NCBI GenBank assembly: GCA_030220185.1
Contig: JASPKZ010009907.1
Coordinates: 1-64,000 of the forward strand
DNA length: 64,000 nt
Direction of reading: 5' to 3'
Source: Diploptera punctata
Taxonomy: Eukaryota > Arthropoda > Insecta > Blattodea > Blaberidae
Shown here piece by piece: positions 20,930 to 32,473 of the stretch. A program made the position numbers and the translations under genes. Position 1 is the first letter of the stretch. Every line of letters begins with the position of its first letter. A model generated the notes under the pieces. The model saw only the letters and a list, made by a program, of their open reading frames with translations. It ran no database searches and was not told the origin of the DNA.

Positions 20930-21232
20930 CTACCGCTGTGGTCTCGAGGTAGCGTGCTGCCTTGTCACGCAGTGGGCCCGGGTTCGATCCCCGGTTTTTC
21001 TGGGTGAGGTTTTTATCGGGTTTTTTCCTCACCTGTAAGACAAGTGTCAGGAAAACTTTAAGGCCCAAACCGTCCCCGAAATCATATGTCATCATCATCA
21101 TCATCATCATCATCCACCAGTGTGGAAAGCAACGGGAAGCTACCACACCTACAATTCCCTAGTAAAGCTGCAAAGCATAGCATGAAAATGCTATCATTGC
21201 AGTGAAAGACCTGCCCTCGGGCAGAATTACTA
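20930..21232 (+). mobile_element. tRNA-derived SINE, family 1a
   Basis: Well preserved. The head runs CTACCGCTGTGGTCTCGAGG, CTGCCTTGTCACGCAG, then GGTTCGATCC (B-box). The body has CCTCACCTGTAAGACAAGTG. A (CAT)n stretch is at 21089-21112. The hairpin CATAGCA-TGAAAA-TGCTATC and CCTGCCCTCGGGCAG follow, ending at GAATTACTA. Confidence 0.92.
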
Positions 21233-21600
21233 CCTGTTTCAGCCTCAAGAGAAAAAACATTCAAAAGTTTTTCTGTGGACGTCCTAGTCTTCTTCTTCCT
21301 GCAGGTTGATATCTTAACATTTGTTTGGGCATGCTGTGATCTTCCATTCGATGAACATGTTGCATCCATTTTGACTTATAATCAGAAATTTTGTTTTCTA
21401 AAGGTTCCATGTGTGATTCTTCTAAGATGTCTCCATTTTTTTTTTGTGATCTAGTAGTGTGTATCCTGCGGGCTATTATGAATTTCCCTTAAATGTATGC
21501 TTAATGTATTCACTTGTTACTGGTGCCTTTCCCATTGAACCCTCATCACAATATTCCCACTGCCACAGATCGCGAGATCGCACTTCGATATTTAACTAAC
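21233..21600 (-). mobile_element. LINE C-terminal fragment, family H
   Basis: The minus strand across frames gives YTLLDHKK, DILEESHMEPLENKISDYKS, KWMQHVHRMEDHSMPKQML, and YQPAGRRRLGRPQKNF. It is a clear non-LTR retrotransposon C-terminus, frameshifted once or twice. Confidence 0.75.
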
Positions 21601-21954
21601 AATGCTTAGCCAAATTCAAAACTATTCTTAAGCAAAGGATTGAAAGGAATTGAAAAATGCGTCCGTTACTTATTGAAATTCATCTGCATCCTTGGGAATC
21701 GCATCTATGAATAAACATGGGAAAATCCACAGCATCTCAGTGCCAGATATAACATCGGTGAATGGGCTACAACCCGATAAATTCGTTCAATACGTTACAG
21801 ATGTAAAGGGGTTAAGCAATGCATTCCAATAGAGAACTTCCAGGTAGAAATTCGCAGGTACACTCCCGGATTTATAAAGCTCAAAGAAAAGAAAAAAAAT
21901 CTACATAAATATTGAAAATGTATTTGAGAATAACAAATCTAAAGAATATCCTTT

Positions 21955-21955
<1 letters not shown>
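21601..21955. other. Unannotated stretch
   Basis: Nothing recognised. Confidence 0.45.
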
Positions 21956-21956
<1 letters not shown>

Positions 21957-22000
<44 letters not shown>

Positions 22001-22052
22001 TAATAATAATAATAATAATAATAGTAACAATAATAATAATAATAATAATAAT
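21957..22052. repeat. (AAT)n microsatellite
   Basis: Long AAT array with single interruptions. Confidence 0.95.
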
Positions 22053-22403
22053 CGTATATAGGGCCTAAGTATTAGACCTGTTTATCTGTTCTGACTCAAA
22101 ATTACTCACGCCATCTGTTTACAGTCGAACTATATGCAGTAGGCATATATTCTTGCCTCCTCGGATTATAATATAAGCCTAAAACAGTTCTTTCCATGCT
22201 AGTGTTTGGCAGTCGTAGGACAGGTTCTCTCCAATTTATTCTATATTCAATTTATTCTATGTTCAATTCCTTTCCGATATCAGCACTTCTTCTATGATCT
22301 AATAATGTATTTCCAGTTATGAAGCAGAGAAATTTCATTTCTGAAACTTCGATTTGTCTTAATTTTCAGAGGTTAGTGTCCAACTTAATACTACTACTAC
22401 CAC

Positions 22404-22522
<119 letters not shown>

Positions 22523-22983
22523 TTATATTTAAGCTGGCAGAGTTATGGCCATAAGGCCTTCTCTTCCACTCAATCAACGAATAATAAAATCATACAAAAA
22601 TTACATAAGGCCCTACTTATTGAAATTTAAAATATATTAAAAAAGGCCTAGCCTATAGACAAAAAAAGAACAGTGCGGTTGAGGTCTAATAGGCCTATTA
22701 GCTAACACTAACATACCTAAATGGAATAAAATAAAATTAAATAGCTATAGCCTAGGTAGTAAGAAAAGCTTCCTAGATGAATAGGCCTATTTATAGGCAT
22801 ATACGAAATGCTCAATACAGTTGTTAGCCTATGCAAATTTAATTGTGTGAAACTTAAGATATCAGTTAATTTCGATTTAAATAATGATAGTGATTGACAG
22901 TCCCTGACATGACTGGGAAGTGAGTTCCATGCACAGTCTCTAACGAATCTACTCGCCATAGTTTCTTCACTTCCACTGCTCAC
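22523..22983 (-). mobile_element. LINE family E, 3' end
   Basis: The minus-strand frame 22717-22983 reads SEETMASRFVRDCAWNSLP, SHVRDCQSLSLFKSKL. This is the CR1/L2-type C-terminal pattern R-x-W-N-x-LP-x-x-V-x-x-x-x-S-x-x-x-FK-x-x-L. The 3' UTR ends with a hairpin-prone segment, AAGGCCTTATGGCCATAACTC, and then the (ATT)n tail. Other copies are at 34735, 39800/40572 and 44040. Confidence 0.8.
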
Positions 22984-23815
22984 TGTATAGCTGTCACAAC
23001 ATAACTGACTGACTTATCGTCCCTGGCAATGTTTATATACGCCAGGGACGGGAACTTCTCGGCCCTCGATCGAGACATTTCCAGAATGGAAATTTCTATC
23101 CATTGAAACTTCACGATAGTGAGGGACAAGGATTGGAGAAGCCTCTGGAACAGAGTTCTGAACGCATCCACAATCTGCGCGAGTCTTTTGACTCGCGAGT
23201 TGGCGACTCACGAATCTATTTCTACCAATGGGAGATCACTATTCTCGGCTTCACCTGCGAAATTCAAACTCCGCTATTAGCCTACGATGCGTCACAATAT
23301 AAAAGCCAATTTTTAAAATTCCGCGAACTTATTATATAGGCCTAATACAAAAGATAAGCTTATAGTATCAATTATCAATAAGTGTATACTGTAAATTAAT
23401 TTATAATTCTGTTTTTATATAAATTAATAGCATGGCTTTCGTTTAAAGTAAGCAATACGTGTCATCTTAAATTTAATCTACAACAATATTGCAGTTTTTC
23501 AACATCTGACATGTTAAGTTCTGTTCTATTAATTTCATGAATACTACCTTCATAGTTGCTTTCCATAGCCTATCATTATTTTTTCAATTCTTTCCTCCAT
23601 GATTCTATAGCCTATTTCTCCCATTATTCAAGTTCGTTATCATCCACTTTACTTGCATACGTATTCCAATTCATTTTTAACATTTTGTTAAAATCTTTAT
23701 TGACATAGCATTTCGACATAGGTCTATTTAATTCCAAAAATAACATTTCTACTACCAACCACTGTTCTACATCTTCCCAATTGACATAATGTAATTTACC
23801 ATTGGTGTCCTCCTC
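22984..23815. other. Unannotated stretch
   Basis: No gene recognised. The part at 23040-23300 is relatively GC-rich and contains an imperfect palindrome, GCGAGTCTTTTGACTCGCGAG, near 23180. Confidence 0.4.
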
Positions 23816-23817
23816 TC

Positions 23818-24030
23818 TAGCTGAATGGTTTAATCCATGTTGCCTTGGTGCAGAGGAGACTTGCTCTGGTTCGAGTCCCCTTGGGGAAGATATTTTCTCA
23901 TGGAATTTCGGCTAGTACGGGACCGGTGCCCACCCTACATCGTGAGGAATTTAGGTAGCTACAATAAGTAGCGAATCGAGGTTGACAAAAGCAGCTATAA
24001 CGGCTGGGGAGCAGACATGTTATTTTACTA
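23818..24030 (+). mobile_element. tRNA-derived SINE, family 2 (3' truncated)
   Basis: Reads CTAGCTGAATGGTTTAATCC (A-box-like), GTTCGAGTCCCC (B-box), TTTCTCATGGAATTTCGGC, GGACCGGTGCCCACCCTACA, and AGCTATAACGGCTGGGGAGC, then stops at 24020. The usual 3' third is missing. Confidence 0.85.
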
Positions 24031-24034
24031 TTTA

Positions 24035-25190
24035 ATCTTGTACTAGATCATGCCATCAAACTTTGGAGGATAAAGAAAACAATACAACAATGGTGTTATA
24101 AGATTATACTATTTGCTGATAATGTAATATTGAGCGATAGTGAGGAGATAATAAGGACCAACACGCACATTATTTTAAGTATCAGTAAGGAATTGAGGTT
24201 GTAATCATGTAGGCCTATCAATAAACTAAATTATGATCACAAATAGAAATTCATTATAGGATAATGGAAATAGACAGTTAATGACAAATGAGAGACATTT
24301 TGAATAAATTGCAAATTAAAATAGCCTATCTAGGAACAATAATTACAAACAGGAATGGGATGCAGAAATAAAATAAATATGGAAACAGACAGTTAATGAC
24401 AAATGAGATACATTTTGAATAAGTGGCAAATTAAAATCTAGGAGCAATAATTAAAAACAGGAATGGGATGCAGAAATAAAATAAACATGGAAATAGACAG
24501 TTATGACAAATGAGAGAAATTTTGAATAAGTGGCAAATTAAAAATCTAGGAACAATAATTACAAACAGGAATGGGATGCAGAAATAAAATAAACATAGAC
24601 TCAATTTTGGAAATAAATGTTATTACAGCCTATGTTATAGGCCTATGTATTACTAAGATCATTGTCATCCCAACTTTTCTCAAATAGTTTTAAACTGGAA
24701 ATATCTTATATAAAGCTGCTATGCTCCCAGATATATTAGGCCTATTTGAATGTGAAACCTGGGCTCTTACTTTAAGGCAGAAGAAAAGATTACGTGTATT
24801 TGAGAATAAATTTCTTAGGAAAATTATAGACCAAAGAGAAACGAACCCACAGTAAATGGAGAGGACTAGATAACAGTGATGTAAGTTACATAATCTTTAT
24901 GGGAAACCAGATATAATAAGAGCAGTTAAGTCTCATAGTCTGAGATGGGCAAGACATGTGGCACGAATGAGAAATGAAAGAGGAGAATGGAAACTCCTCA
25001 TAGGAAAACCAGAGGAAAAGAATTCAATTGTTAGGTCAAGAATGAGAAAGCAGAATAATATTACCATGACTGAAGAGAGGTAAATTATACAATGGATGAT
25101 TGGAAAACATTACCTCAGAATAGGGGTTGTTGGATAATGACCGCGTGGCCATGAACCTATGGGTTTGGTAGTGTCAGTTAGTTACCTTTA
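24035..25190 (+). mobile_element. RTE-type LINE (family A), RT thumb to 3' end, with an internal triplication
   Basis: Begins at LVLDHAIKL. Next is the RT active-site block, where the YADDVVL of relatives now reads FADNVIL, so the second catalytic Asp is lost. The C-terminus (RRLRVFENKFLRKI, a GHVARM-like segment) runs to about 25185. A segment at 24266-24597 is present three times in tandem. Many stops. Confidence 0.85.
24266..24597. repeat. Three tandem copies of a 108-115 bp segment inside a LINE fragment
   Basis: Units start at 24266, 24381 and 24489 with GGAAATAGACAGTTA or a one-base variant. Each ends in AGGAATGGGATGCAGAAATA followed by AAATAAA. Units 2 and 3 are more alike. Unit 1 carries a small extra piece, TAGCCTATC, at about 24338. 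Confidence 0.92.
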
Positions 25191-26178
25191 ACTCAAACAA
25201 ACAAAATGTTCATTGACCTATTTTTTAAATCATTTATTTCCTTCTTTACCGATAGAGTCAATCATACTAATCATCCATATGACAGTTAATAATCGCTCGA
25301 TAGATCCATTCTAAAGAGGAAGGAAAATGGATGCAAAAGGACATCCTAACAATTCTAGATAAATGAATAGCGTAGACTAATGGAAAAGCTTGACAGTTTT
25401 CACTCGAGAACATTCCTATTCTTCAATTTGAACCCTTGTCACTCCAACCAGCGGCTCAGCAAAGGTGTGACATTATTATACATTCAAAAGAAAAACCGTT
25501 TATATATTCATTTTTTTCCTTCATTCGATGTGGGTACTTTTGGTTGCAACAGATATTTATCAAATACTATACTAAAGTTTTATGTCATAACTTGGTATAA
25601 ACGTTTTTCCTAAACAAATAGGCCAAAGGACAATTTTGGGATAACTTAGGCATAGATCTAGTCTCACTACTCAATCTGTAGGCCTATTATTTTGCGAGTT
25701 CAGTCTTGGCTTAATAGCTAATTAATTGAATAAGCTACATTTTGCAATCTTTATAGGCCTAGTTAGTTGCACTATGAGTACATGATCGCATTAGAATCTA
25801 CTGCTTGACATTCGTATCAAGAACCTCACAGTATTCTAATTCTTATAAGTACGTACCCACGCTAGAAGTTTTAAATTCTTAGCGCATGAGGTTATGTACT
25901 GCCAGAGATTACCTTACTTTTAAAAAATTAACACTTAAATAGAACTGTATCTTAAAGGTAAAAATATTTAATATATATAGCCTATCTTATATTTAGGCCC
26001 CCTATATATAGCTATATATATATATATATAACTTATAGGCCTAAGTTAAATATTTACGATGGTACTAGTAGGGCCTAGGCCTATAGATTACTAAGCTTGT
26101 TGTCATGAAATTTCCACATCTGAATGGTAAGTCAAATCTGTTCCTGTATCTAAGTACTAATTTATATTAAATATTTTA
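25191..26178. other. Unannotated AT-rich stretch
   Basis: A 77-codon plus frame at 25380-25613 has no recognisable domain. Otherwise there are TAGGCCTA octamers and a short (TA)n run at about 26013. Confidence 0.45.
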
Positions 26179-26179
26179 T

Positions 26180-26262
26180 TGGGGTCAGGATTTTTAAACT
26201 GCCCCCAAACCTTCTGGCGGCATCACGGCCACGGAGCCAACTCAACTTTTAACGGAAATATA
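26180..26262 (+). mobile_element. SINE family 3 fragment
   Basis: Matches GGGTCAGGATTTTTAAACTG, CTTCTGGCGGCATCACGGCC and TAACGGAAAT of the family 3 body (compare 56998-57080). Confidence 0.8.
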
Positions 26263-26309
26263 AAGTGAAATTTCTTTACTTTTCCTTTGGCATTGGGCAT
26301 TGTCAGAAA

Positions 26310-26700
26310 ATCAATGAATGTTGTGTTCTTCTTCTTCTTCCTCTTCACGGTTTAGGTTTATTTAGTAGCCTGTTCCGGCTCCAAATTGCTGCTCTTTCCA
26401 TCTTTTCTTTGGTCTTCCCAAACTTCTTCTTCCTCGTGGTGAATAGCTGTAGGCTTATGCTGCTTTTGGTATTCTATTCTCAGTCATCCTTGCCAAGTGT
26501 TCTTTCCAGTTTGTTCTGTATTTTCCTATTGTTGTGTACTTTTAGTTGTTTTATTTCTGTGTATGTTTTTTGTCTGTTCTTTGATATCCTGCTATTGGTC
26601 TGAGGAATCTCATTTCAGCAACTTGTATTCTGGCTGATTGTTGTGTTGTCATTGTCCATGTTTCGGATCCATTGTCTTGTATAATTTCATTATAGGCCTA
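26310..26700 (-). mobile_element. LINE C-terminal region, family G
   Basis: Minus reading: SETWTMTTQQSARIQVAEM, RFLRPIAGYQ-like, NWKEHLARMTENRIPKAA, PRGRRSLGRPKKRWKEQQF, GAGTGY, and a tail of GAAGAAGAAG. The best relative is 48553-48745. One or two frameshifts. Confidence 0.8.
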
Positions 26701-27007
26701 GAGTGTTACCTGGCTTTATTTTTCAAAGTTCTTTTTTGTGTACCTGTTATATAATTAAACTTATTTATTTTGTTATTTTGTGTAAATTTAATGAATTGAG
26801 TTATGAATCATTAAGTTACTATAGGCCTATATTTATCCCTGATAATCGCGGAAGATTTAAACACTTAGAGCGAACTGTTGTAGGCCTACCTGGAGGACAA
26901 AATTGTTACGTTTCCGGACAAGGTTCCTATTCAAAACGTTATCCTATCAGTTTCGTCTAGAAGACTTGTTTGTAATGGAGTTTCCGATCACTCTGTGCAT
27001 ATATAGG

Positions 27008-27050
<43 letters not shown>

Positions 27051-28734
27051 GCCTGCATATAGGTAGTGTATATATGGGGTCTATATTAGTTATAACGTAT
27101 ATAGCCTTATATAATTAGGCCTATATATATATATAGGCCTAGTTTAATACTATGTTAAGTTTTAATGTTATAAACTAGCCTATAAATGTTAGCCTATATT
27201 AATTGTATAGCCTATTCTTATATTTTCATTGGTAAGTGAACTGCATTTCATTTCAATTTGCATAAAGGACTACTCAATACGCTTATAGGCCTAATTAGAA
27301 AATTGTGTTATCTAAAGCACTGAACATTATAGGCTAAATGGTTATAACTACGTATAAAAATTATATTTTTATTGGAACATAAAACACAATGTAATGTTGA
27401 TAACTTATTAAAAAACGTTTGCACCAAGTTTCAAGTGTTTTAAGCCAATCTCTGATTTTTAGCTTCAATACAAAATTGTAGCCTATTAGGACTGCTCCTT
27501 AGTACAAATTATTAGTCACTCGACCTCCATATCTAGGACCCGAGTTCGCATAAAAAATATGTAGATCTATTTAAATAATTTTTTGTCGATTATAAGTAAA
27601 CCAGCTGTAGCTAATTGATCTAACATGAATTAAAAAGAAAAGGTTATGTTGTTAGTATTATAGGCCTACTTGAAGAGAAGATTAATAAAGTTTTGCCGTA
27701 TTTTCTTTCTCAACTCATAAACAAACCATTACAAAACCACTAGCAAGTGTTATAGATGGAAATAAAAATATGAGAGAGGAGGGGCAGGACAGATGTTTCT
27801 GAATAGAATAATACGCGCGCAACTCTACCGTCATTTTTTTATACCTCACACTCCTTTCTTTACCACTTCGGATATCTCCTTCTCTTCATATGTGTAGATT
27901 TGATGAATAGGCATGGAACAGTCGTAGATAATGTATAGGAGAGAAAGAGATGGACAACTCAGAGAGGGAAAGAGAGAGTAAAAAAGTATTTTTTTTTATT
28001 CTTTACCCTTTCTTTTCGAATGCATAAAAAAAGTTTTTAGAAGTTGAAAGACACATGAATGTATAAGGTATGAGTTTTTTACTAGGTTATGTATGTATTT
28101 TATATTTTGTAGTGTGAGTTTGAATGTGGTGTAGGTTAGTTAGGTCGTTTCTGTAACACAGTAGAGTTGTATTTTGCTCCAGGAATTCTATGAGTTAACG
28201 CAATCTGGATTTACGAGCATCCCTTAAAATTATGTAAGTAAAACTTAAACCTCCAATTGTTGGGTATTTATTAGCTACTTGTTAGATCTTTTTGTATCTA
28301 ACTCATGACCCCATTTGATTTTTTGGCGAAATATGGAATTTAAAACATTAAATAGGGCCTATTTTAATTCATTCAAGATTTTGATAATTGAGGGATACAA
28401 AGTAAAAGTGGTCGACGTGTACATTTTACTCTTTTGAGAAAAACTGATTAAAGCGTAAGTAATAAATTTACTTGTAGATAAAGAATTAAACATTGATTTT
28501 TTACTGTAAAAAATATATACAATAGGCTCTACTTGGTTCACAATTTCTCTAATGAATTATTGATAGTGTGAACCAAAATTCACATAGGATTATAGGACCT
28601 ATCTAGGATTTTCAATTTTTGTACTTTTGCACCGAACTCCTCAAATTTTAATCAGTTAAGTTGTTTGAATATAAAGAATACAAATAATAAAAACTGAATA
28701 GTGTACAAATTTATATAGGCCTAGATTTAAGCCT
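26701..28734. other. Unannotated AT-rich stretch with dense TAGGCCTA octamers
   Basis: No gene recognised. A (TA)n run sits between octamers at 27001-27048. A perfect 24 bp palindrome at about 27119-27142 is two octamers joined by TATATATA. A purine-rich tract lies at about 27770-27990. Confidence 0.5.
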
Positions 28735-30640
28735 TACTATTAGAGTCAATTTAACGGTATTGAGTAATGTTGTTGTTGTCTAATGTGCTGCATCTAACAC
28801 ATTAGCAGTCTTGCTCTCCATACTTTGAGGTCTTAGAATCTTCATGTTTGACAGCGATACAGTTTATTCAGATGACCTTCGTCCATTTCTTCATCTGGGT
28901 GATAGCATAAAATGCATTTCGGTGAAGGCAGAACATTGATTTGGTAAAGGTATTTTGCCAGACAGTCGTGGCCCGTTGTCATTCAAAAATGTGCTACTTC
29001 TGTTTTTAGGTCTATGTCTGTTATATACGAATATTTTTTATTAGGCATTCCCATTTTTTTCTTTTGTTTCTGGCTACTGTTTGAAGTCTATTGTCATTCA
29101 TAATTTTACCTTTATGTGACGTTTCAATGAGGAGTAAGGTGTTGGTTTAGATCCAGGCAATTGTTTCAATGCGAGATTTTTTTTTGGCGAGAAAATCGGA
29201 TGTTTCATTACCGCAATCCAAAGTGGGAGGGTAGCCATTCATCGTAATACGTCGTAGCATTCTTTGCAATCAAAACTTTTTTGGCCAGTAAATTGCCTGT
29301 ATAGCTGCTTTGGAGTCACCAGGAGCACTAATTTGGACAACATGGATTTTAGTGTTAATAGATTTGGAGAGAGATGTTTATATAATGGATTTCACCAAAT
29401 TTTGTTGTTCGTCGTCCAGCATGACAGTACAACGAAAAATGGGAGCATGTTCCCCTGCTCCGGCTCCAGTTTCAGAATTTTTGAGCGAGCCTTAAGTGTA
29501 GACATTCAGCTAGTCTTCTGTAATATATCTGGTGTAGATAGTTTCCAAAGTTAATGATTTCAAGTAGCCTAATTGGTATTAGCCTGTGTTCAGATTTTTT
29601 GTGATGTTTGCATTATGTTCTAAGGCACAGGGTTAGGCTCAAATTGTAGGGGTTTATTATTGATAAGAGCTTTTCTCTATTTGTCGGTATTTCAAATTTT
29701 TTCTATAGTTCTTTGACTTTCTCAAGGAAAGTGACTTGGGTTTTCTATCTTCTTTCCTCTACTTGTTTTTTGTTTCTCCATGTGTCTTCTGAATATCTGA
29801 CTATTTTTTCACCTATTGTAAAAGTGCTTTTCATTGAAGAATTAAGGTGATGAGGTGGTTATAGGTAACTACCCTCATGGATTCTAAAGGGGTGGATTTC
29901 ATGACCCCTGTTATTATCGTCATAGCGTAATTTTGTATTATTTTCCAGTTTTTTCATTATTCTTGGTGATGTGGTAAGGATTTCTCCGCAGTATTGCAGT
30001 ACAGATTTTATGCAAATAGCGTCTATGTTGTATTTAGTGTTTTTCTAGAACAACACAATTTCACCCCAGTTAATATTTTTAGGATGCTCGTTCTTTTCAG
30101 TGGCTTTTTTTACTGACATTTTCCACATGGTTTTTCCATGACAGTTTAGAGTCAAGTGTTACACCTAGGTATGTAGACTGTAATCAGTAAGAGTAGGGTG
30201 TTCCTGTAGTTAGATCCATTTTCCTCTTTTTCCAGCCAAGTGAGAAAATTTGGTAAACAGTTTTCTCAGAGTTAATTTGCATTAGTTTTTCCAGGGAATT
30301 TTGTAGATTGTTATTCAGGCCTTTTTACTGGGTGTGTATCTGAAGACCAGATAATAATATCGTCAGCAAACATTGCTGTCTTAATTCCTGATGTTTTTAA
30401 TGAGTCGGACAAATAGTTGGTGTAGTTATTGAATAAGCTAGTAGGCCTACTCAGGACTGTACCTTGGGGGAGCCCACGTCTGTTCGTATTTTGGGAGTGT
30501 GTGGTTTTATCTAGTTGCATAATATCTTTGTGATATAAATTCTGAAATCCAATGAAGCATTTGAGCTTGTATACTAATTTGTTATATTTTCTCAAAAAAT
30601 TATATATTCTATTATACAATGCATTATACAGTAGTGCAAC
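28735..30640 (-). mobile_element. I-clade-like LINE with RT and RNase H, decayed
   Basis: Minus strand, from 30619 down. RT motifs are RRGLPQGTVLS and, after it, FADDIIIWSS (intact YADD-type site, about 30350-30380). Then comes the thumb segment YLGVTLDSKLSWKNHVENV (about 30120-30180). Then RNase H: ETGAGAG (about 29465), DSKAAIQAI (about 29300-29325) and GNETSDFLAKK (about 29170-29200). The C-terminus has a TGHDCL-like and SPKCILC-like segment (about 28930-28990). It is 5' truncated, with several stops and frameshifts. The tail near 28735 is a (CAA)n. RNase H in a LINE points to the I/Loa/R1 group. Confidence 0.82.
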
Positions 30641-31675
30641 TTAATATAAATGAAATCATGCAAATAATAAAGAATGTGTAGGCTTAAGAGTAGTAAAAAA
30701 AAAGTGGGATCATGATGATAATTTTAAAAGGTTCTTTTTTTCACTGGAGAATAAAAAACAGATAGTACAACATTTTTACGTTAATTATAATTTTCCAATC
30801 CTTGGGTTCATAAAATATACTGATTGAAACTTTTTTTCATCTTTTTAAATATTTAATTTACTTTTTGGGGGATATAAGCCTAAGTAAAAATATTTACCCA
30901 AAAATATTTGTTTGATATTACTAGGTCAGTTAAACAGCATTATGATAGATTACGTATTGTTGTACAGTAGGCTATATTATGTTAATAAATTATTAGCTCT
31001 AAGTCTATTAAATAAGTCACTATAATAATTTCTCGATTAGAGTACATTTGTTTAAATTGTATGATTATTTTTCTTCCTATTGTGAACCAGTGAAAATGTG
31101 TTTTAACATACTTAGGCCTATAGGCCTGGAACAAAATTTAAAAAATAGAATAGCATACATATATCAGAAATGGATTAATTGTAGCCTATGGACCTAATCT
31201 ACATTATGAAATTCCGCACAAATCGACCCTATGGAAAATTAAAAAAAAATAAAAATGAAAAGTGGAAATAGGCCTATATTCTAAAACTGTCTATAGGCCT
31301 ATATATATACCTAGGCTATTTATAGGCCTAAACTGACAATTACCTAGATTTAATTATACTGTATAGGCTATATTTAAAGACAAAATAAGTTATGTAAAGA
31401 AAGTCTGGATATTTTTATTAGGCCCTATAGGCTATTTAAAACCTATTTTTTTTCAAATCTAGAAGCACATCACCAATATGTAATATGACTTAAAGCAAAA
31501 ATTGATAGGCCTATAAACTTACAATACTAACAGACCAATAGCTAAGAATGAAAATCTATAATTCATATGTTACAGGTTTGCTAGCATCAGTTTTATATAA
31601 TCAATTGAGTTGGTGTTTACTTGATGAAAATCCATATTCAACGGAAAATCACCATGAATTTTACTAGTATCGATT
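30641..31675. other. Unannotated AT-rich stretch
   Basis: No gene recognised. Many TAGGCCTA octamers lie at 31110-31510. Confidence 0.5.
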
Positions 31676-31727
31676 ATTAATTAAATAAAAATAAAACGTA
31701 GTTTTATTTGATTTTCATATTTATTAT

Positions 31728-31787
31728 ATAATCAGTGACAGCTGTTTCGGTACACTGTACCTTCTTCAGACATGTTAACAAATTATG
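31728..31787 (-). ncRNA. Hammerhead-ribozyme-like motif, left arm
   Basis: Same motif as the right arm, on the complementary strand: GACAGCTG, TTTC, GGTACACTGTACC, TTCTTCAG as written on plus. Its stem I outer strand is disturbed by a 4-5 bp insertion (TAACAAATTATG on plus) relative to the right arm. The boxes themselves are unchanged, including the extra A. Confidence 0.55.
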
Positions 31788-32296
31788 AATTGTGTTCCAC
31801 CTGATCTAAGCAACAATACAACAATATTTATTTAAATTTTTAAATTTAACAAAGGGGATTCATTCAAATCAAGTTGAGAATTTAACAGTTGTTTACTACT
31901 TTTAAACTTATTATTTCTACAAGCCTCCAAAAGATTAACTTCTTACCCTTATCACAAATATGTAAAATTTCAAAATTTGGATCGAAACATGATTAAATTG
32001 GAATAGGTGGTTAGCATAGTTGAATTTTCTAAATTTCTGTTATATGCTCTCATGTGTTCCTTTATCCGAGATATTTAGGCCTATATATTATATATTTCGA
32101 TCCAAATTTTGAAATTTTACATATTGTGATAAGGGTAAGAAGTTAGATCTTTTGGGGCTGTAGAAATTAATAAGTTTTAAAAGTAGTAAAAAAACTGTTA
32201 AATTCTCAACTTGACTTGAATGAATCCCCTTTGTTAAATTAAAAAATTTAAATAAATATTGTTGTATTGTTGCTTAGATCAGTTGGAACACAATTC

Positions 32297-32353
32297 ATAA
32301 TTTAACATGTCTGAAGAAGGTACAGTGTACCGAAACAGCTGTCACTGAATTAT
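32297..32353 (+). ncRNA. Hammerhead-ribozyme-like motif, right arm
   Basis: Core box 1 is CTGAAGA (32311-32317). Stem II is GGTAC, loop AGT, GTACC (32319-32331). Core box 2 is GAAA (32332-32335). Stem III is CAG/CTG, then GTC with the predicted cleavage after 32343. Stem I is GT/AC next to the core and ATAATT (32297-32302) with AATTAT (32348-32353), separated by an internal loop. Stem III is a loopless palindrome, so it would need a dimer. There is one extra A (32318) between box 1 and stem II, so activity is uncertain. Confidence 0.6.
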
Positions 32354-32473
32354 ATAATAAATATGAAAATCAAATAAAACTACGTTTTATTTTTATTTAA
32401 TTAATCAGTTTTATATTGTAGATTATAGTAGCTATATGCTTCTATTATAATTCAACATCCACTAATAGACTAT

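Larger units (their letters stand above)
31676..32405. mobile_element. 730 bp foldback element with 312 bp inverted arms
   Basis: The left arm 31676-31987 and right arm 32095-32405 are inverted copies, by eye about 95 percent identical, around a 107 bp spacer. Both arms start ATTAATTAAATAAA at the outside. Each arm carries a motif CTGAAGA, a GGTAC/GTACC hairpin, GAAA, and CAGCTGTC. I infer it derives from the terminal repeats of a Penelope-like element, since such repeats occur inverted and carry hammerhead motifs in that group. No RT remains in the spacer. A foldback DNA element is the alternative. Confidence 0.8.

Noticed and set aside
21082..21369. 95-codon minus frame with poly-aspartate
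   Set aside because: Translation of a SINE with a (CAT)n stretch joined to a LINE fragment in the wrong frame.
26265..26603. 112-codon plus frame rich in Leu and Phe, membrane-like
   Set aside because: It is the antisense of a family G LINE C-terminus; hydrophobicity comes from complementing Lys/Glu codons.
29264..29554. 96-codon plus frame
   Set aside because: Antisense shadow of the RNase H segment of the I-clade-like LINE.
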